Positions 12,247 to 21,653 of a DNA stretch of 64,000 nucleotides are shown in pieces. Numbering within the stretch: position 1 is the first letter of the stretch; each line of letters opens with the position of its first letter. The translations under genes were made by a program, and so were the position numbers. The notes under the pieces are model-generated. The model was not told the origin of the DNA, did not search any database, and saw only the letters and a program-made list of their open reading frames with translations. The DNA comes from Lonsdalea britannica (GTDB lineage Bacteria > Pseudomonadota > Gammaproteobacteria > Enterobacterales > Enterobacteriaceae), in contig NZ_LUTN01000001.1 in the NCBI RefSeq assembly GCF_002111595.1, positions 186,001-250,000 on the forward strand, given 5' to 3'.

Positions 12247-13709
12247 ATGACAATAACTCCTCAACAACTGATCGCGCTTTCGCCGCTACTCCTTGTCGGA
12301 TTAACGGTAGTGGTTGTGATGCTGTCCATTGCGTGGCGACGCAACCACGTTGTGAATGCCTCTTTGTCCGTCATCGGTCTGGGTATTTCGCTGGCCGCCC
12401 TCTATCTGGTCGGGCAGACCGGCCCAACGGATGTGACGCCGCTGATCCGCGTGGACGGCTATTCAATGCTCTACACCGGTCTGGTGCTGGTGGCCGGTAT
12501 GGCTACCTGCCTCTACGGTTACGCCTGGCTCAAGGGTTACCCGGACAACCGCGACGAGTTCTACCTGCTGGTGCTTATCGCTACGCTAGGGGGCGTGCTG
12601 CTGTCCAGCGCTAACCATCTGGCGTCGCTATTCATCGGTATTGAGCTGATTTCTCTGCCGCTGTTCGGACTGGTGGGCTACGCCTTCCGTCAGGAACGTT
12701 CGCTGGAAGCGGCCGTCAAATATATGCTGCTGTCTGCCGCCGCGTCCTCTTTCCTGCTGTTCGGGATGGCGCTGGTCTATGCTGGTTCCGGCGACCTGAG
12801 TTTCGCCAGCCTGGGCAAAAGCCTGAGCGACCAGCAACTGTATCAGCCGCTGTTGCTGGCGGGTCTGGGTATGATGATTGTGGGCATCGGCTTCAAGCTG
12901 TCACTGGCGCCGTTCCATTTGTGGACGCCGGATGTGTATCAGGGCGCGCCCGCGCCGGTCTCTACCTTTCTGGCGACGGCGAGCAAGATCGCCATCTTCG
13001 GCGCGGTCATGCGCCTGTTCCTGTACGCCCCGCTGGTCGACGGCGAGTCAGTCAGGTTGGCGTTGGCCGTGGTGGCCTTTGTCTCCATCATCGTGGGTAA
13101 CGTGATGGCGGTGGCGCAAACCAATATCAAACGTCTGCTGGGCTACTCGTCCATCGCACATATGGGTTATCTGCTGGTGGCGCTGATTGCCGTGCAGTCG
13201 CATGAACTGGCGTTGGAAACCGTCGGCGTCTATCTGGTGGGCTATCTGTTTAGCAGCCTGGGCGCTTTCGGCGTCGTCAGCCTGATCTCCAGCCTTATCG
13301 CGGTACCGATGAAGATTCGCTGGCGGCGTATCGCGGTTTGTTCTGGCGTCGCCCGGTACTGGCTGGAGCAATGTCGGTCATGATGCTGTCACTGGCGGGG
13401 ATCCCGATGACGCTGGGCTTCTTCGGCAAGTTCTACGTGCTGGCGGTGAGTGTGAACGCTCAGCTGTGGTGGTTGACGGCGGCGGTTGTCGTGGGTAGCG
13501 CCATTGGCCTCTACTATTACCTGCGCGCGATGGTGAACTTGTATCTGTCCAAGCCGCCGGCTCAGGTCTCGGCTCAAAATGAAGCGGCGGTATGCCCGTT
13601 CTCGCTGGCTGGCATTGTGGTAGTGGTTTCCGCCATCATTATTGTCGCGCTGGGCCTTTACCCTCAGCCGCTTATCTCGCTGGTACAGATGGCACAGCCA
13701 TTGATGTAA
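12247..13709 (+). CDS. nuoN: NADH-quinone oxidoreductase subunit N, frame broken by a 1-nt deletion
   Basis: NuoN is the third antiporter-like proton pump of complex I. The first frame codes for residues 1 to about 349 and ends in a tail unlike the family (stop at 13383). The rest of the protein continues without a gap in the next frame, ending at 13709. Adding one C to the CC at 13293-13294 restores SSPYRG, the sequence expected here from E. coli, and gives a 487-residue protein (E. coli 485). Motifs are intact on both sides ([36 protein letters not shown]). A complex I lacking this part would not assemble normally, so a sequence error is more likely than a true mutation. Confidence 0.93.
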
Positions 13710-13732
13710 CCCGTGATAGGTTCAAGACGATG

Positions 13733-13760
13733 AAAGCCGCGACGTGTCGCGGCTTTTTTT
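13733..13760 (+). terminator. Intrinsic terminator of the nuo operon
   Basis: A GC-rich hairpin (AAAGCCGCGA ... TCGCGGCTTT, four-base loop CGTG) is followed directly by a run of seven T. It lies 23 bases after the nuoN stop, so it closes the nuo operon. Confidence 0.9.
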
Positions 13761-13869
13761 ATGACGGTGGCCAGATAATCAGGAATTATCTGTCTCAATT
13801 CGGCCCCGCATCGGCGCCAGGTTATCTATAGTTAAAGGGTTAGCGCATTTTCACCAACAGGAGAAAATA

Positions 13870-14181
13870 ATGGCACCGCATGATAAACAGTCACATGAAG
13901 TGAGTATTGAGGACGATGTAAAACTGCTGTCCACCACGCTGGACGAGCTATTGAAATATTCCGGCGACTACGCAGACAGCGCTTTTCAAGATCTTAAAAA
14001 ACAGGCTTATGACTCGCTGCAGGATGTTCGCTCTCGTCTCGAGCCGTCCAAAGGTTGCTGCCACCGGGCTAAAAAGTTTGCGAAGAAGGCGGACAGCTAT
14101 ATTCAGGACAACCCGTGGCATGGCTTAGGTATCGGTGCGTCTGTTGGACTGGTGCTCGGGATTTTACTCGCCCGCAAGTAA
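13870..14181 (+). CDS. elaB: ElaB/YqjD family tail-anchored ribosome-associated protein
   Basis: A 103-residue protein of the ElaB/YqjD/YgaM (DUF883) family. The N-terminal 75 residues are charged and helical. The last 20 (WHGLGIGASVGLVLGILLAR) form a Gly-rich membrane anchor ending in a basic Lys. Family members of E. coli sit in the inner membrane, bind ribosomes in stationary phase and are made under RpoS control; a role in ribosome hibernation is inferred from that. An AGGAG-type ribosome site lies just before the ATG at 13870. It stands alone between the nuo terminator and the bidirectional terminator at 14225. elaB also lies near nuo in E. coli. Confidence 0.88.
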   Translation: MAPHDKQSHEVSIEDDVKLLSTTLDELLKYSGDYADSAFQDLKKQAYDSLQDVRSRLEPSKGCCHRAKKFAKKADSYIQDNPWHGLGIGASVGLVLGILLARK

Positions 14182-14224
14182 TGTTGCTCTCGTGACGTCG
14201 GATTGTGCCGACGTTGTTCACTAA

Positions 14225-14269
14225 AACAGGCGCCGTATCCCAATGATGGGGTACGGCGCCTGTTCTTTT
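14225..14269. terminator. Bidirectional terminator between elaB and phzF-like gene
   Basis: A long hairpin of about 17 bp (arms AACAGGCGCCGTA and TACGGCGCCTGTT, extended by CCC/GGG with one wobble) is followed by TTCTTTT on the plus strand and preceded by AAAA, which reads as T-rich on the minus strand. It lies between two convergent genes and can serve both. Confidence 0.85.
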
Positions 14270-14308
14270 ATGCGTCTATGCGTCAGACGCTGCGGGTGTC
14301 AATACGCT

Positions 14309-15187
14309 TCAGGCGTTAAGCGTACCGTCAATCAGGGTACGACTGTAGCCGCCAATCCACGGTTGACCGTCGATGTATGCGACATTGACGCGTCCGTTAC
14401 GGTACAACATGGTCCCCTGACGCACGCAGTATCCCAGCTTCTTCGTCATTTTTTCCAGATCGTGACCATGCTGCAACGCGCGGGCGATACAGGCGTTCGC
14501 ACTGCCGGTCACCGGATCTTCAATCACGGTATCCAGCGGGAAAAACGCCCGGACTTCGTAATCGGTCGGCGTCGCGTTTTCGTGCGGGCCATAGATAGCG
14601 ATACCGTCGGCGTGGGTCTCCGCCAGCAGTTTTTCGAACGCAGGCTGAGCAATTCTGACGCCCAGACAGGACGCGGCGCTGTCCATGCGTACGATCATCC
14701 AGCTTATCCCCATATTGACGACCGTGGGGGGCACGTCGCCGTGTCGATGATGGCTGCCAAGCGCCGCATCAATCAAGGCGTAGTGGCTGGCATCCACCGG
14801 ATCGATTGTGGCTTCCGGCGCTCTGAAGGCCAGTAGACCGTTGTCCGACAGATTAATGGGGATCAGGCCGACGCCGCACTGCTGAATCAGTTGCCCCGGC
14901 ACGTGCGGCGTGAGTCCCGCTTCCAGCAAAGCATGCGCCGTCCCGAGCGTGGGGTGGCCCGCAAAAGGCAGCTCCTGCGACGGCGTGAAAATACGAACCA
15001 GGTAATCCGCCGTGGGGTCAGTGGGCGGCAGCACAAAAGTGGTTTCAGAGAGATTAGTCCACCGGGCGATGGCCTGCATCTGCTCATCACTCAGCCCTTC
15101 AGCGTCCAGAATGACGGCCAGCGGGTTACCTTGGAAATCATGGTGGGTGAAGACATCGACCTGTTTAAACTGACGCTCTGATGACAT
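14309..15187 (-). CDS. PhzF family isomerase/epimerase
   Basis: A 292-residue protein of the PhzF / diaminopimelate-epimerase-like fold, a cofactor-free two-domain isomerase. Family signatures are clear: VDVFTHHDFQGNPLAV at the N-terminus, NLSETTFVL with the catalytic Glu (E48), FAGHPTLGTAHAL, and DPVTGSANACIARAL in the second domain. I chose the start at 15187 (MSSERQFK) because AAGGAAG sits five bases upstream; the frame extends five codons further. The nearest well-known relative is E. coli YddE, whose substrate is unknown. No phenazine genes are nearby, so a phenazine role is not supported. It is divergent from ybiT. Confidence 0.9.
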   Translation of the reverse strand: MSSERQFKQVDVFTHHDFQGNPLAVILDAEGLSDEQMQAIARWTNLSETTFVLPPTDPTADYLVRIFTPSQELPFAGHPTLGTAHALLEAGLTPHVPGQLIQQCGVGLIPINLSDNGLLAFRAPEATIDPVDASHYALIDAALGSHHRHGDVPPTVVNMGISWMIVRMDSAASCLGVRIAQPAFEKLLAETHADGIAIYGPHENATPTDYEVRAFFPLDTVIEDPVTGSANACIARALQHGHDLEKMTKKLGYCVRQGTMLYRNGRVNVAYIDGQPWIGGYSRTLIDGTLNA

Positions 15188-15367
15188 TTGCGCTTCCTTC
15201 AAGGGGTTTACGACATATTAAGTTTTTTTATTCAAGATTAGCACTTGTTTATATTCAGAATCTCATAGAAACCCTTCTGGTCAAATAGTGTTCGAATATG
15301 GCCGGGATTCTGAGGGCCGCTTATGGCATAATGTGCGGCAAATCACACTTAGATCTGAGTAAATACT

Positions 15368-16959
15368 GTGCTGGTAACGAATAACATAACGATGCAATTC
15401 GGCAGTAAGCCGCTTTTTGAAAACATTTCCGTCAAATTCGGCGGCGGCAACCGCTATGGCCTGATCGGCGCCAACGGCTGCGGTAAATCCACCTTTATGA
15501 AAATTCTGGGCGGCGACCTGACCCCCAGCGGCGGCAATGTTTCTCTGGATCCTAACGAACGTCTCGGCAAGCTGCGCCAGGACCAGTTCGCGTTTGAACA
15601 ATACTCGGTGTTGGACACGGTCATCATGGGCCATGCCGAACTGTGGGACGTGAAAGAAGAGCGCGATCGCATCTACGCGCTGCCGGAAATGAGCGAAGAA
15701 GACGGCTATAAAGTGGCCGATCTGGAAGTCAAGTACGGTGAAATGGACGGCTACAGCGCCGAGGCCGCGCGGGCGAACTGTTGCTGGGCGTAGGGATCCC
15801 GCTGGAGCAGCATTACGGTCCGATGAGCGAAGTCGCGCCGGGCTGGAAACTGCGTGTGCTGTTGGCGCAGGCGCTGTTCGCCAACCCGGATATTCTGCTT
15901 CTCGATGAACCGACCAACAACCTGGACATCGATACCATTCGCTGGCTGGAGCAGGTGCTGAACGAACGTAACAGCACCATGATCATCATTTCCCATGACC
16001 GCCACTTCCTGAACATGGTGTGTACGCACATGGCGGATCTGGATTACGGCGAACTGCGCCTGTACCCGGGCAACTACGACGAATACATGACGGCCGCCAC
16101 GCAGGCGCGTGAGCGTCTGGTGGCAGACAACGCCAAGAAGAAGGCACAGATTGCCGAGCTGCAGTCGTTCGTCAGCCGTTTTAGCGCCAACGCCTCTAAA
16201 TCTCGTCAGGCCACGTCGCGTGCGCGCCAGATCGACAAAATCCAGCTGGAAGAGATCAAGGCTTCCAGTCGTCAGAACCCCTTCATCCGTTTCGAGCAGG
16301 ATAAAAAGCTGTTCCGTAACGCGCTGGAAATTGAGGATCTGGCGAAAGGATTCGACAACGGCCCGCTGTTCAGCAAGCTTAAACTGCTGATCGAAGTCGG
16401 CGAGAAAGTCGCGGTGCTCGGGACCAACGGGATTGGTAAAACCACGCTGTTGAAAACGCTGGTTGGCGATCTGGCACCGGATGTCGGTACCGTCAAATGG
16501 TCCGAAAATGTGCAGATTGGCTACTACGCGCAGGATCACGAATATGAGTTCGACGATGAGCTGACGGTTTTCGACTGGATGAGCCAGTGGAAGCAGGAAA
16601 ACGACGACGAGCAGGCCGTACGCAGCGTACTGGGCCGCCTGCTGTTCTCGCAGGACGACATTCGCAAGAAAGTGAAGGTACTGTCCGGGGGGGAAAAAGG
16701 GCGCATGTTGTTCGGCAAGCTGATGATGCAGCGTCCTAACGTGCTGATCATGGATGAACCGACCAACCACCTGGATATGGAGTCCATCGAATCGCTGAAC
16801 ATGGCGCTCGAGATGTATCAGGGGACGTTGGTCTTCGTCTCGCACGACCGTGAGTTCGTGAGCTCGCTGGCCACCCGTGTGCTGGAAATCACGCCTGAGA
16901 AAGTGATCGACTTCACCGGAAGCTATGAAGATTACCTGCGCAGCCGCGGCATCGAATAA
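15368..16959 (+). CDS. ybiT: ABC-F family ATPase YbiT, frame broken by a 1-nt deletion
   Basis: YbiT is an ABC-F protein: two ATPase domains joined by a linker, no membrane part, acting on the ribosome. It begins with GTG at 15368. The first domain holds Walker [10 protein letters not shown]. The frame breaks at 15765-15766, where adding one C to CC restores [19 protein letters not shown], as in E. coli; the rest follows in the next frame to 16959, giving 530 residues, the E. coli length. The second domain has Walker [10 protein letters not shown], signature LSGGEKGRM and Walker [14 protein letters not shown]. With both halves this conserved, a base lost in sequencing is the simplest reading. 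Confidence 0.93.
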
Positions 16960-16994
16960 CGTCCGTTAGTCGCGGTTTTCATCGCATCGTCTGG

Positions 16995-17021
16995 AGCCGT
17001 CGCCTGTGCGACGGCTTTTTT
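16995..17021 (+). terminator. Intrinsic terminator after ybiT
   Basis: A 9-bp stem (AGCCGTCGC / GCGACGGCT) with loop CTGT is followed by six T, 36 bases after the ybiT stop. Confidence 0.9.
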
Positions 17022-17208
17022 GTGTCCGTTATGCGATGGTGGGCTTAGCGCGTTTCCTGTCAATCTGGGGCGCGAAAGCAGCACGACAGGTCGCGTATCC
17101 GGAGCAATAGACGTCAGCGTCCAACAGGGTTTGGGTGGGCGATGACAAACGGCCACGGGAGTGCTACGTTCTGCGTTATTCCTTTCTCGATGGCTTGAAG
17201 AAAAACAG

Positions 17209-17940
17209 ATGAAGCGTGCTGAAAAACCGATTTTGATTATCCAAATGGGCGAACCGCCTGCGCCTATCGCCGCCGCCGTCGGCCAGCAGTCGGACTGGTT
17301 TCGCAGCGCGCTGGCGCCGCTGGAACTTGGCGAACTGCTGATGGTGCGCCCCGACTTGAATGAGACGCTGCCGCCGCCTTCTGCGCTAAGCGCCGCGATA
17401 GTGACCGGTTCGTGGGCGATGGTCACCGACCGCCTGGATTGGAGTGAACGCACGGGGGCATGGCTGCGGCGGGCCGTGGACGAACAGCTGCCGCTGCTGG
17501 GCGTATGCTATGGACATCAGCTGTTGGCAGACGCATTGGGCGGAACGGTGACTGATAATCCGCAGGGGAAAGAAGTGGGGTTGGAAACCGTGTCGCTCAA
17601 ACCGGCGGCGGCTCAGGATGCGTTGCTGTCCGAACTGCCGACAGAATTTAGCGCCTATCTGACGCATCTCCAGTCCGTCGTCACACCGCCGCCAGGCGCG
17701 CAGGTGTTAGCGTCATCGACGCTGGACGGCTGTCAGATCCTACGTTATTCGCCCACGACGTTGTCCTTCCAGTTTCATCCGGAAATGGATGCGAGCGTGA
17801 TGAACGCCTGTCTGAAAAACAACCGTCAGCCGACGCTGACGGTGTCGGAAGAACCCCTTTGGGCGCGTCGCCTGCTGGTGGAATTTGTGCGTCAGGCACG
17901 GTTGGCGCGGGCCGCGGCGACAGAGGCAGGTTCGGAGTAG
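17209..17940 (+). CDS. Class I glutamine amidotransferase-like protein
   Basis: A 243-residue free-standing class I glutamine amidotransferase (GATase1) domain. The nucleophile elbow is LLGVCYGHQLLADALGG (Cys100) and the His-x-Glu pair is FQFHPEMD (His190, Glu192), so the Cys-His-Glu triad is complete. The ATG at 17209 (MKRAEKPILIIQMGEPP) is preferred over an upstream GTG at 17161, because the family homology begins there; a ribosome site is not obvious. No synthase partner is encoded nearby. Stand-alone members are often annotated as GMP-synthase-like or gamma-glutamyl hydrolases of polyamine or amino-acid conjugates; the substrate cannot be told here. Confidence 0.85.
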   Translation: MKRAEKPILIIQMGEPPAPIAAAVGQQSDWFRSALAPLELGELLMVRPDLNETLPPPSALSAAIVTGSWAMVTDRLDWSERTGAWLRRAVDEQLPLLGVCYGHQLLADALGGTVTDNPQGKEVGLETVSLKPAAAQDALLSELPTEFSAYLTHLQSVVTPPPGAQVLASSTLDGCQILRYSPTTLSFQFHPEMDASVMNACLKNNRQPTLTVSEEPLWARRLLVEFVRQARLARAAATEAGSE

Positions 17941-18008
17941 TCCGGTTGTCGCACGAATTCAGTGAGTTATGGTCACTCCCTCAGATTAGCGTAGAGGGAG
18001 GACAATTG

Positions 18009-18344
18009 ATGTATTTACGCCCTGATGAAGTAGCTCAAGTATTTGAGAAAGAAGGATTTACTCGCGATACCGTGACGGACAAAGCGTATGGATTCTACAA
18101 AGGCGAACACTACGTTTATGTGAATCGCGAGGCCAGAATGGGGCGTACCGCCGTGGTTATCCACCCCAGTCAGGGTGCGAAAAGTCTGAAATACGCCCAT
18201 CCCGCGGAAACGCTGCGCAGCAGTCCGGCCTATGAGCGCTTCCCGCTCGACCCCGAGTCTGAAACTCCGTCTTATGTGGGCATTCCGCACGGTTTCACCT
18301 CACGCGCTATGCTGTCTCGCTATCTTGAGCGCATGTTCGGCTGA
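18009..18344 (+). CDS. Small conserved protein of unknown function (DUF2002-like)
   Basis: A 111-residue soluble protein. The ATG at 18009 has GAGGGAGGA just upstream, a strong ribosome site. It begins MYLRPDEVAQVFEKEGF and contains NREARMGRTAVVIHPS and IPHGFTSRAMLSRYLERMFG. I recognise this pattern from short uncharacterised enterobacterial proteins, probably the DUF2002 family, but the function is not known. No membrane segment or signal peptide is visible. It stands 68 bases after the amidotransferase gene on the same strand and could share its transcript. Confidence 0.7.
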   Translation: MYLRPDEVAQVFEKEGFTRDTVTDKAYGFYKGEHYVYVNREARMGRTAVVIHPSQGAKSLKYAHPAETLRSSPAYERFPLDPESETPSYVGIPHGFTSRAMLSRYLERMFG

Positions 18345-18762
18345 TGTTTATCATGCGCCTGCGGTGAGCTAATGGCTCATCGTTATGTCGATGGGCCGTG
18401 AGCGATTCGCGGCCTGCAAAGATCGCCCGATCACGGGGCAACGCATTGAACGTTTTTCCGATGGCATACGCAGGTTCTGCGGGGGAGTGAAACGCCTCCC
18501 GCTGACCACTACCACACCGCGACACGATTCCTCCCGCACGACGCTTTTGCGTCACAAAACCCCTTCTGCCGCGCGAAAACGGTTAAAAAGGTAATTTCGT
18601 CCTACACTTAAAGTGATACGGTCAATGTCGCACCGGATCGTTCCAGCGGCCGGCGCCGCGGGAAACGAATATCGCATGTGGGGTATACTCCCCTTGGAAG
18701 CGCGTCGTTCTGGCTGATTACGGCCAGTCCGTCACTGTCACTACAACCGGAAAAGAACCCTG
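18345..18762. other. Intergenic region before fdhE
   Basis: 418 bases without a convincing gene. A TATACT hexamer at 18684-18689, flanked by GGGG and CCCC, is a plausible -10 element for fdhE, but no good -35 box stands 17 bp upstream. Short frames here (for example 18385-18594) have Arg/Thr-rich translations unlike real proteins. An AAAAAGG-containing AT-rich patch lies at about 18585-18625. Confidence 0.4.
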
Positions 18763-19689
18763 ATGAGTATTCATATTGTTCCTCAGGAACAGCCAGCAGG
18801 CGAAGCGGCGACGTCCACACTGGGAACGGTCCCGTCGTTGCTGTTCGCTAATTTGAAAAGCCTGTACAGCGGCCGCGCCGAACGGCTGCGTCAATTGGCG
18901 GATAACCACCCGCTGGGCGACTACCTGACGTTTGCCGCGCAGGTAGTGGAAGCGCAGCAGCATGTTCAACACGACCATCCGTTGACGATGGACTTCACAC
19001 GCCTTGTGCAAACCGGCGGACAGCCGCCGTTGGATGCCGCGCATTTTCGTCGCGATGCGCATTGGCTCACGCTATTGCAGGCGTTGATTGAAGAGTTAAA
19101 GCCGCAGATGAGCGGCCAGATCCTTAGCGCGCTGGAAAATCTGGAAAAGATGTCTGGGCCGGAGAAGGAAGCGTTGGCCGATGCGCTCTTCAGTCAGTCT
19201 TTTTGCGCCGAGAGCAATGATAAAGCGCCGTTCGTGTGGGCCGCGCTGTCGCTGTATTGGGCGCAAATGGCCAGCCAACTGCCCGGTCAGGTGCTCCCGG
19301 AGGAGGGCGAACATCGCCAGTTCTGTCCGGTCTGCGGCGGCATTCCCGTGTCCGGCGTGGTGCACATGGGGGCGGAAAGCGGCCTGCGCTATCTGCACTG
19401 CAACCTGTGTGAAACAGAGTGGCATATGGCGCGCGTGAAATGCAGCAACTGTGAACAGTCCGAACAGCTGAGTTACTGGTCGTTGGATGACGATAGTATG
19501 GCGTCTCATCAAACGGAAAGCTGTGGCGATTGCGGCACCTACATCAAACTGCTCTATCAGGAAAAAGACTGCCGGGTGGAAGCGGTGGCGGACGATCTGG
19601 CCTCCCTGGTGCTGGATATCAGAATGGAAGAAGAAGGTTTCTTTCGTAGCAGTATCAATCCCTTCCTGTTCCCGGAAAGCGCTATCTGA
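18763..19689 (+). CDS. fdhE: Formate dehydrogenase accessory protein FdhE
   Basis: FdhE (308 aa; E. coli 309) is a cytoplasmic rubredoxin-like iron protein needed for activity of the respiratory, Tat-exported formate dehydrogenases FdnGHI and FdoGHI. Its C-terminal half has four CxxC pairs: C188/C191 (CPVCGG), C213/C216 (CNLCETEW), C227/C230 (CSNC) and C254/C257 (CGDCGTY). These match the family. In E. coli fdhE follows fdoGHI; here no formate dehydrogenase structural gene is within the window on either side, so its client enzyme must be encoded elsewhere. It is convergent with the efflux pump gene. Confidence 0.95.
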   Translation: MSIHIVPQEQPAGEAATSTLGTVPSLLFANLKSLYSGRAERLRQLADNHPLGDYLTFAAQVVEAQQHVQHDHPLTMDFTRLVQTGGQPPLDAAHFRRDAHWLTLLQALIEELKPQMSGQILSALENLEKMSGPEKEALADALFSQSFCAESNDKAPFVWAALSLYWAQMASQLPGQVLPEEGEHRQFCPVCGGIPVSGVVHMGAESGLRYLHCNLCETEWHMARVKCSNCEQSEQLSYWSLDDDSMASHQTESCGDCGTYIKLLYQEKDCRVEAVADDLASLVLDIRMEEEGFFRSSINPFLFPESAI

Positions 19690-19748
19690 TACGCATGAAG
19701 GGGGAGGCGACAACGCTCTGGCGACAGGGCGTTGTCGGACGGAGCGGC

Positions 19749-20939
19749 TTAGGCCGCTCGCGTTTTAACGACTAGCAGCACGTAAGACAGCACCGCCAGC
19801 CCATAACACCCAAGCATGACCAGTGCCATCGACGTGGCGCTGGTGCCCGCCAGCCCGGTCAACGGGACGCTCAACGCCCCCAGCGCGAACATACTCAGAC
19901 CAATCAGCGCTGACGCGCTCCCCGCCTGATTTCCCTGACTTTGCATTGCCAGCGCGGACGCGCAGGGGCCAATGACACCGATCATCGCGACGGCGAAAAA
20001 CAGCGGCACCAGAATCCACACCAGCGACGCCTGCGTCAGACCGGCGGCGAGCAGTATCGCAGAGGCCAGCACCGCAATCGTCAACCCCACGCGCAGCACG
20101 CGTTCTTCCCGATGGTGTCGGCTAAAGCGCGCGGACAGCTGTCCGGCGACAATCAGCCCGATACCGTTCAGGGCGAAACACAGGCTGAAGGTTTGTGGGC
20201 TTAACCCGTAGATTTGCTGTAAGACGAACGGCGAAGCGCCGATATAGGCGAACATGCCTGCGCCTGACAGCCCTTGCGCCAGACACATTCCCATAAACTG
20301 ACGTTCCCGCAGCAGCCCGCCAAGCGACGACAGCATCGCGCTCAGGCCGCCGCTGATTCGCCGCTCTTGCGGCAACGTTTCTCGCATCCTGAATGCGGAC
20401 AAGAGCAGTAACAGCATCGCGACGGTCGCTAGCGCGACGAAGATGCCGCGCCAGTCGGTGAGGCCCATCAGCGCACCGCCCAACACCGGCGCAAAGATCG
20501 GCGCCAACCCGTTCACCAACATCAATAAGGCGAAAAAGCGGGTCAGTTCATGTCCGGCGTACAGGTCGCGGGCCACCGCGCGCGATAAAACAGCGCCGCC
20601 AGCACCGGCAATGCCCTGTAACAGACGCGCCGCCAGCAGTTGATGGATATCGGTAGCGAGGGCGCACCCTATCGACGCGGCCAGCAGCAGCGCCAGCGAA
20701 AACAGCAGGGGGCGCATTCGGCCGAGCGCATCGCTGAGCGGGCCAAAAATCAGCTGACCGCCGCCGAGTCCCAGCAGCCCGGCGGTCAGGCTGAGCTGCG
20801 CGGTAGACGTGTTGGTACTGAGCTCGGTCGTCAGTTGAGGCAGCGCCGGCAGATATAAATCGGTACACAGCGGGCCCAGTGCGGCCAGCGAACCCAGCAT
20901 GAGCGCATAGCCAAGACGGGTAGGGGAGTGGGTTTTCAT
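19749..20939 (-). CDS. Bcr/CflA family multidrug efflux MFS transporter
   Basis: A 396-residue major facilitator with twelve predicted membrane helices. The N-terminal LGPLCTDLYLPALPQL and the loop GPLSDALGRMRPLL, followed by GAGGAVLSRAVARDLYAG (motif C-like antiporter region), are typical of the Bcr/CflA drug/H+ antiporters (bicyclomycin, florfenicol, chloramphenicol). The actual substrate cannot be read from the sequence. Its start overlaps the stop of the upstream tetR gene, so the two form one operon controlled from the palindrome at 21624-21653. Confidence 0.9.
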   Translation of the reverse strand: MKTHSPTRLGYALMLGSLAALGPLCTDLYLPALPQLTTELSTNTSTAQLSLTAGLLGLGGGQLIFGPLSDALGRMRPLLFSLALLLAASIGCALATDIHQLLAARLLQGIAGAGGAVLSRAVARDLYAGHELTRFFALLMLVNGLAPIFAPVLGGALMGLTDWRGIFVALATVAMLLLLLSAFRMRETLPQERRISGGLSAMLSSLGGLLRERQFMGMCLAQGLSGAGMFAYIGASPFVLQQIYGLSPQTFSLCFALNGIGLIVAGQLSARFSRHHREERVLRVGLTIAVLASAILLAAGLTQASLVWILVPLFFAVAMIGVIGPCASALAMQSQGNQAGSASALIGLSMFALGALSVPLTGLAGTSATSMALVMLGCYGLAVLSYVLLVVKTRAA

Positions 20940-21538
20940 AAAGCCTCATCTTCCGAAAAAAGCAGGTTAATGATGTGTTGATAGAGCTGATGTAATTCCG
21001 CCCGCGGAGCGGAAAACGCCAACAGCGAGCGCGTCGAGGTGCCTTGCACCAGCGCGGCCATCAGTTCTACCCGCGCGGCGATAGACGCCTGGGAGAGCCG
21101 AGGATAGCGTTTTTGCAGCATCAGGCAGGCTTGATTGAAAATACGTGCGTCGGCGGCTTTGAGGATCTCCGCCACGCGCGGATTACGGCTGGCCTCGGCC
21201 GTGGCTTCGAGCATCAATGCGTTGTCGTCGCTGTCGTGGTACATCTCATCGTAGGGCGCGTTGCCGACCAGAATGTCCGGCATGCGCACGGTATGGTTCA
21301 AATCCTGTTCCAGCGGCGCGATCCTGGCTTCTGCGATGCGGTAAACCATCTCCTCGATAATCGCGTCCTTGTTGGCGAAATAGCGATAAATCTGTCCGAC
21401 GCTCAATTCAGCGACGCGGGCAATTTCCGCCATCCCTGCGCCGTGGAAGCCTGCCCGGCGAAAACACTGACGCGCGGCGGCAATGATGCGATCCTCTCGC
21501 TCGCGGAAAGAGTGATGTTTTGGCGTTTCTGACGGCAT
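20936..21538 (-). CDS. TetR/AcrR family transcriptional repressor of the adjacent efflux pump
   Basis: A 200-residue TetR-type regulator. The helix-turn-helix is at about residues 35-65 (MAEIARVAELSVGQIYRYFANKDAIIEEM), with the usual GAGMAEIA and YRYF signatures; the C-terminal 130 residues are the ligand-binding helical domain. It lies directly upstream of, and overlaps by four bases, the Bcr/CflA pump gene. A perfect 30-bp palindrome stands 85 bp before its start, so autorepression lifted by a pump substrate is the likely scheme. That last step is inference. Confidence 0.9.
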   Translation of the reverse strand: MPSETPKHHSFREREDRIIAAARQCFRRAGFHGAGMAEIARVAELSVGQIYRYFANKDAIIEEMVYRIAEARIAPLEQDLNHTVRMPDILVGNAPYDEMYHDSDDNALMLEATAEASRNPRVAEILKAADARIFNQACLMLQKRYPRLSQASIAARVELMAALVQGTSTRSLLAFSAPRAELHQLYQHIINLLFSEDEAL

Positions 21539-21623
21539 GGTTGGCTCCGACCGACACGCGGCGAAAGTGGGCGGCGGTCTGTAAATGATAAGGCACGATA
21601 ATTATCGCCACGTGCTTTTGTGT

Positions 21624-21653
21624 AAATTGAGAATGAACGTTCATTCTCAATTT
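21624..21653. promoter_or_regulatory. Perfect 30-bp palindrome, probable TetR operator
   Basis: A 30-bp exact inverted repeat with core GAATGAACGTTCATTC lies 85 bp upstream of the tetR-pump operon. TetR-family dimers bind such symmetrical sites upstream of their own genes. It is AT-rich in its outer arms and has no T-tract, so it is not a terminator. The next gene on the other side (secreted Ppx/GppA-like) starts about 580 bp away. Confidence 0.8.

Noticed and set aside
13338-13709. Separate 123-residue membrane protein after nuoN
   Set aside because: It is the C-terminal part of NuoN in the shifted frame; joining with one added base gives the normal protein.
14309-15187. Phenazine biosynthesis gene phzF
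   Set aside because: The fold is right, but no other phenazine genes are near and enterobacterial members of this family have other, unknown roles.
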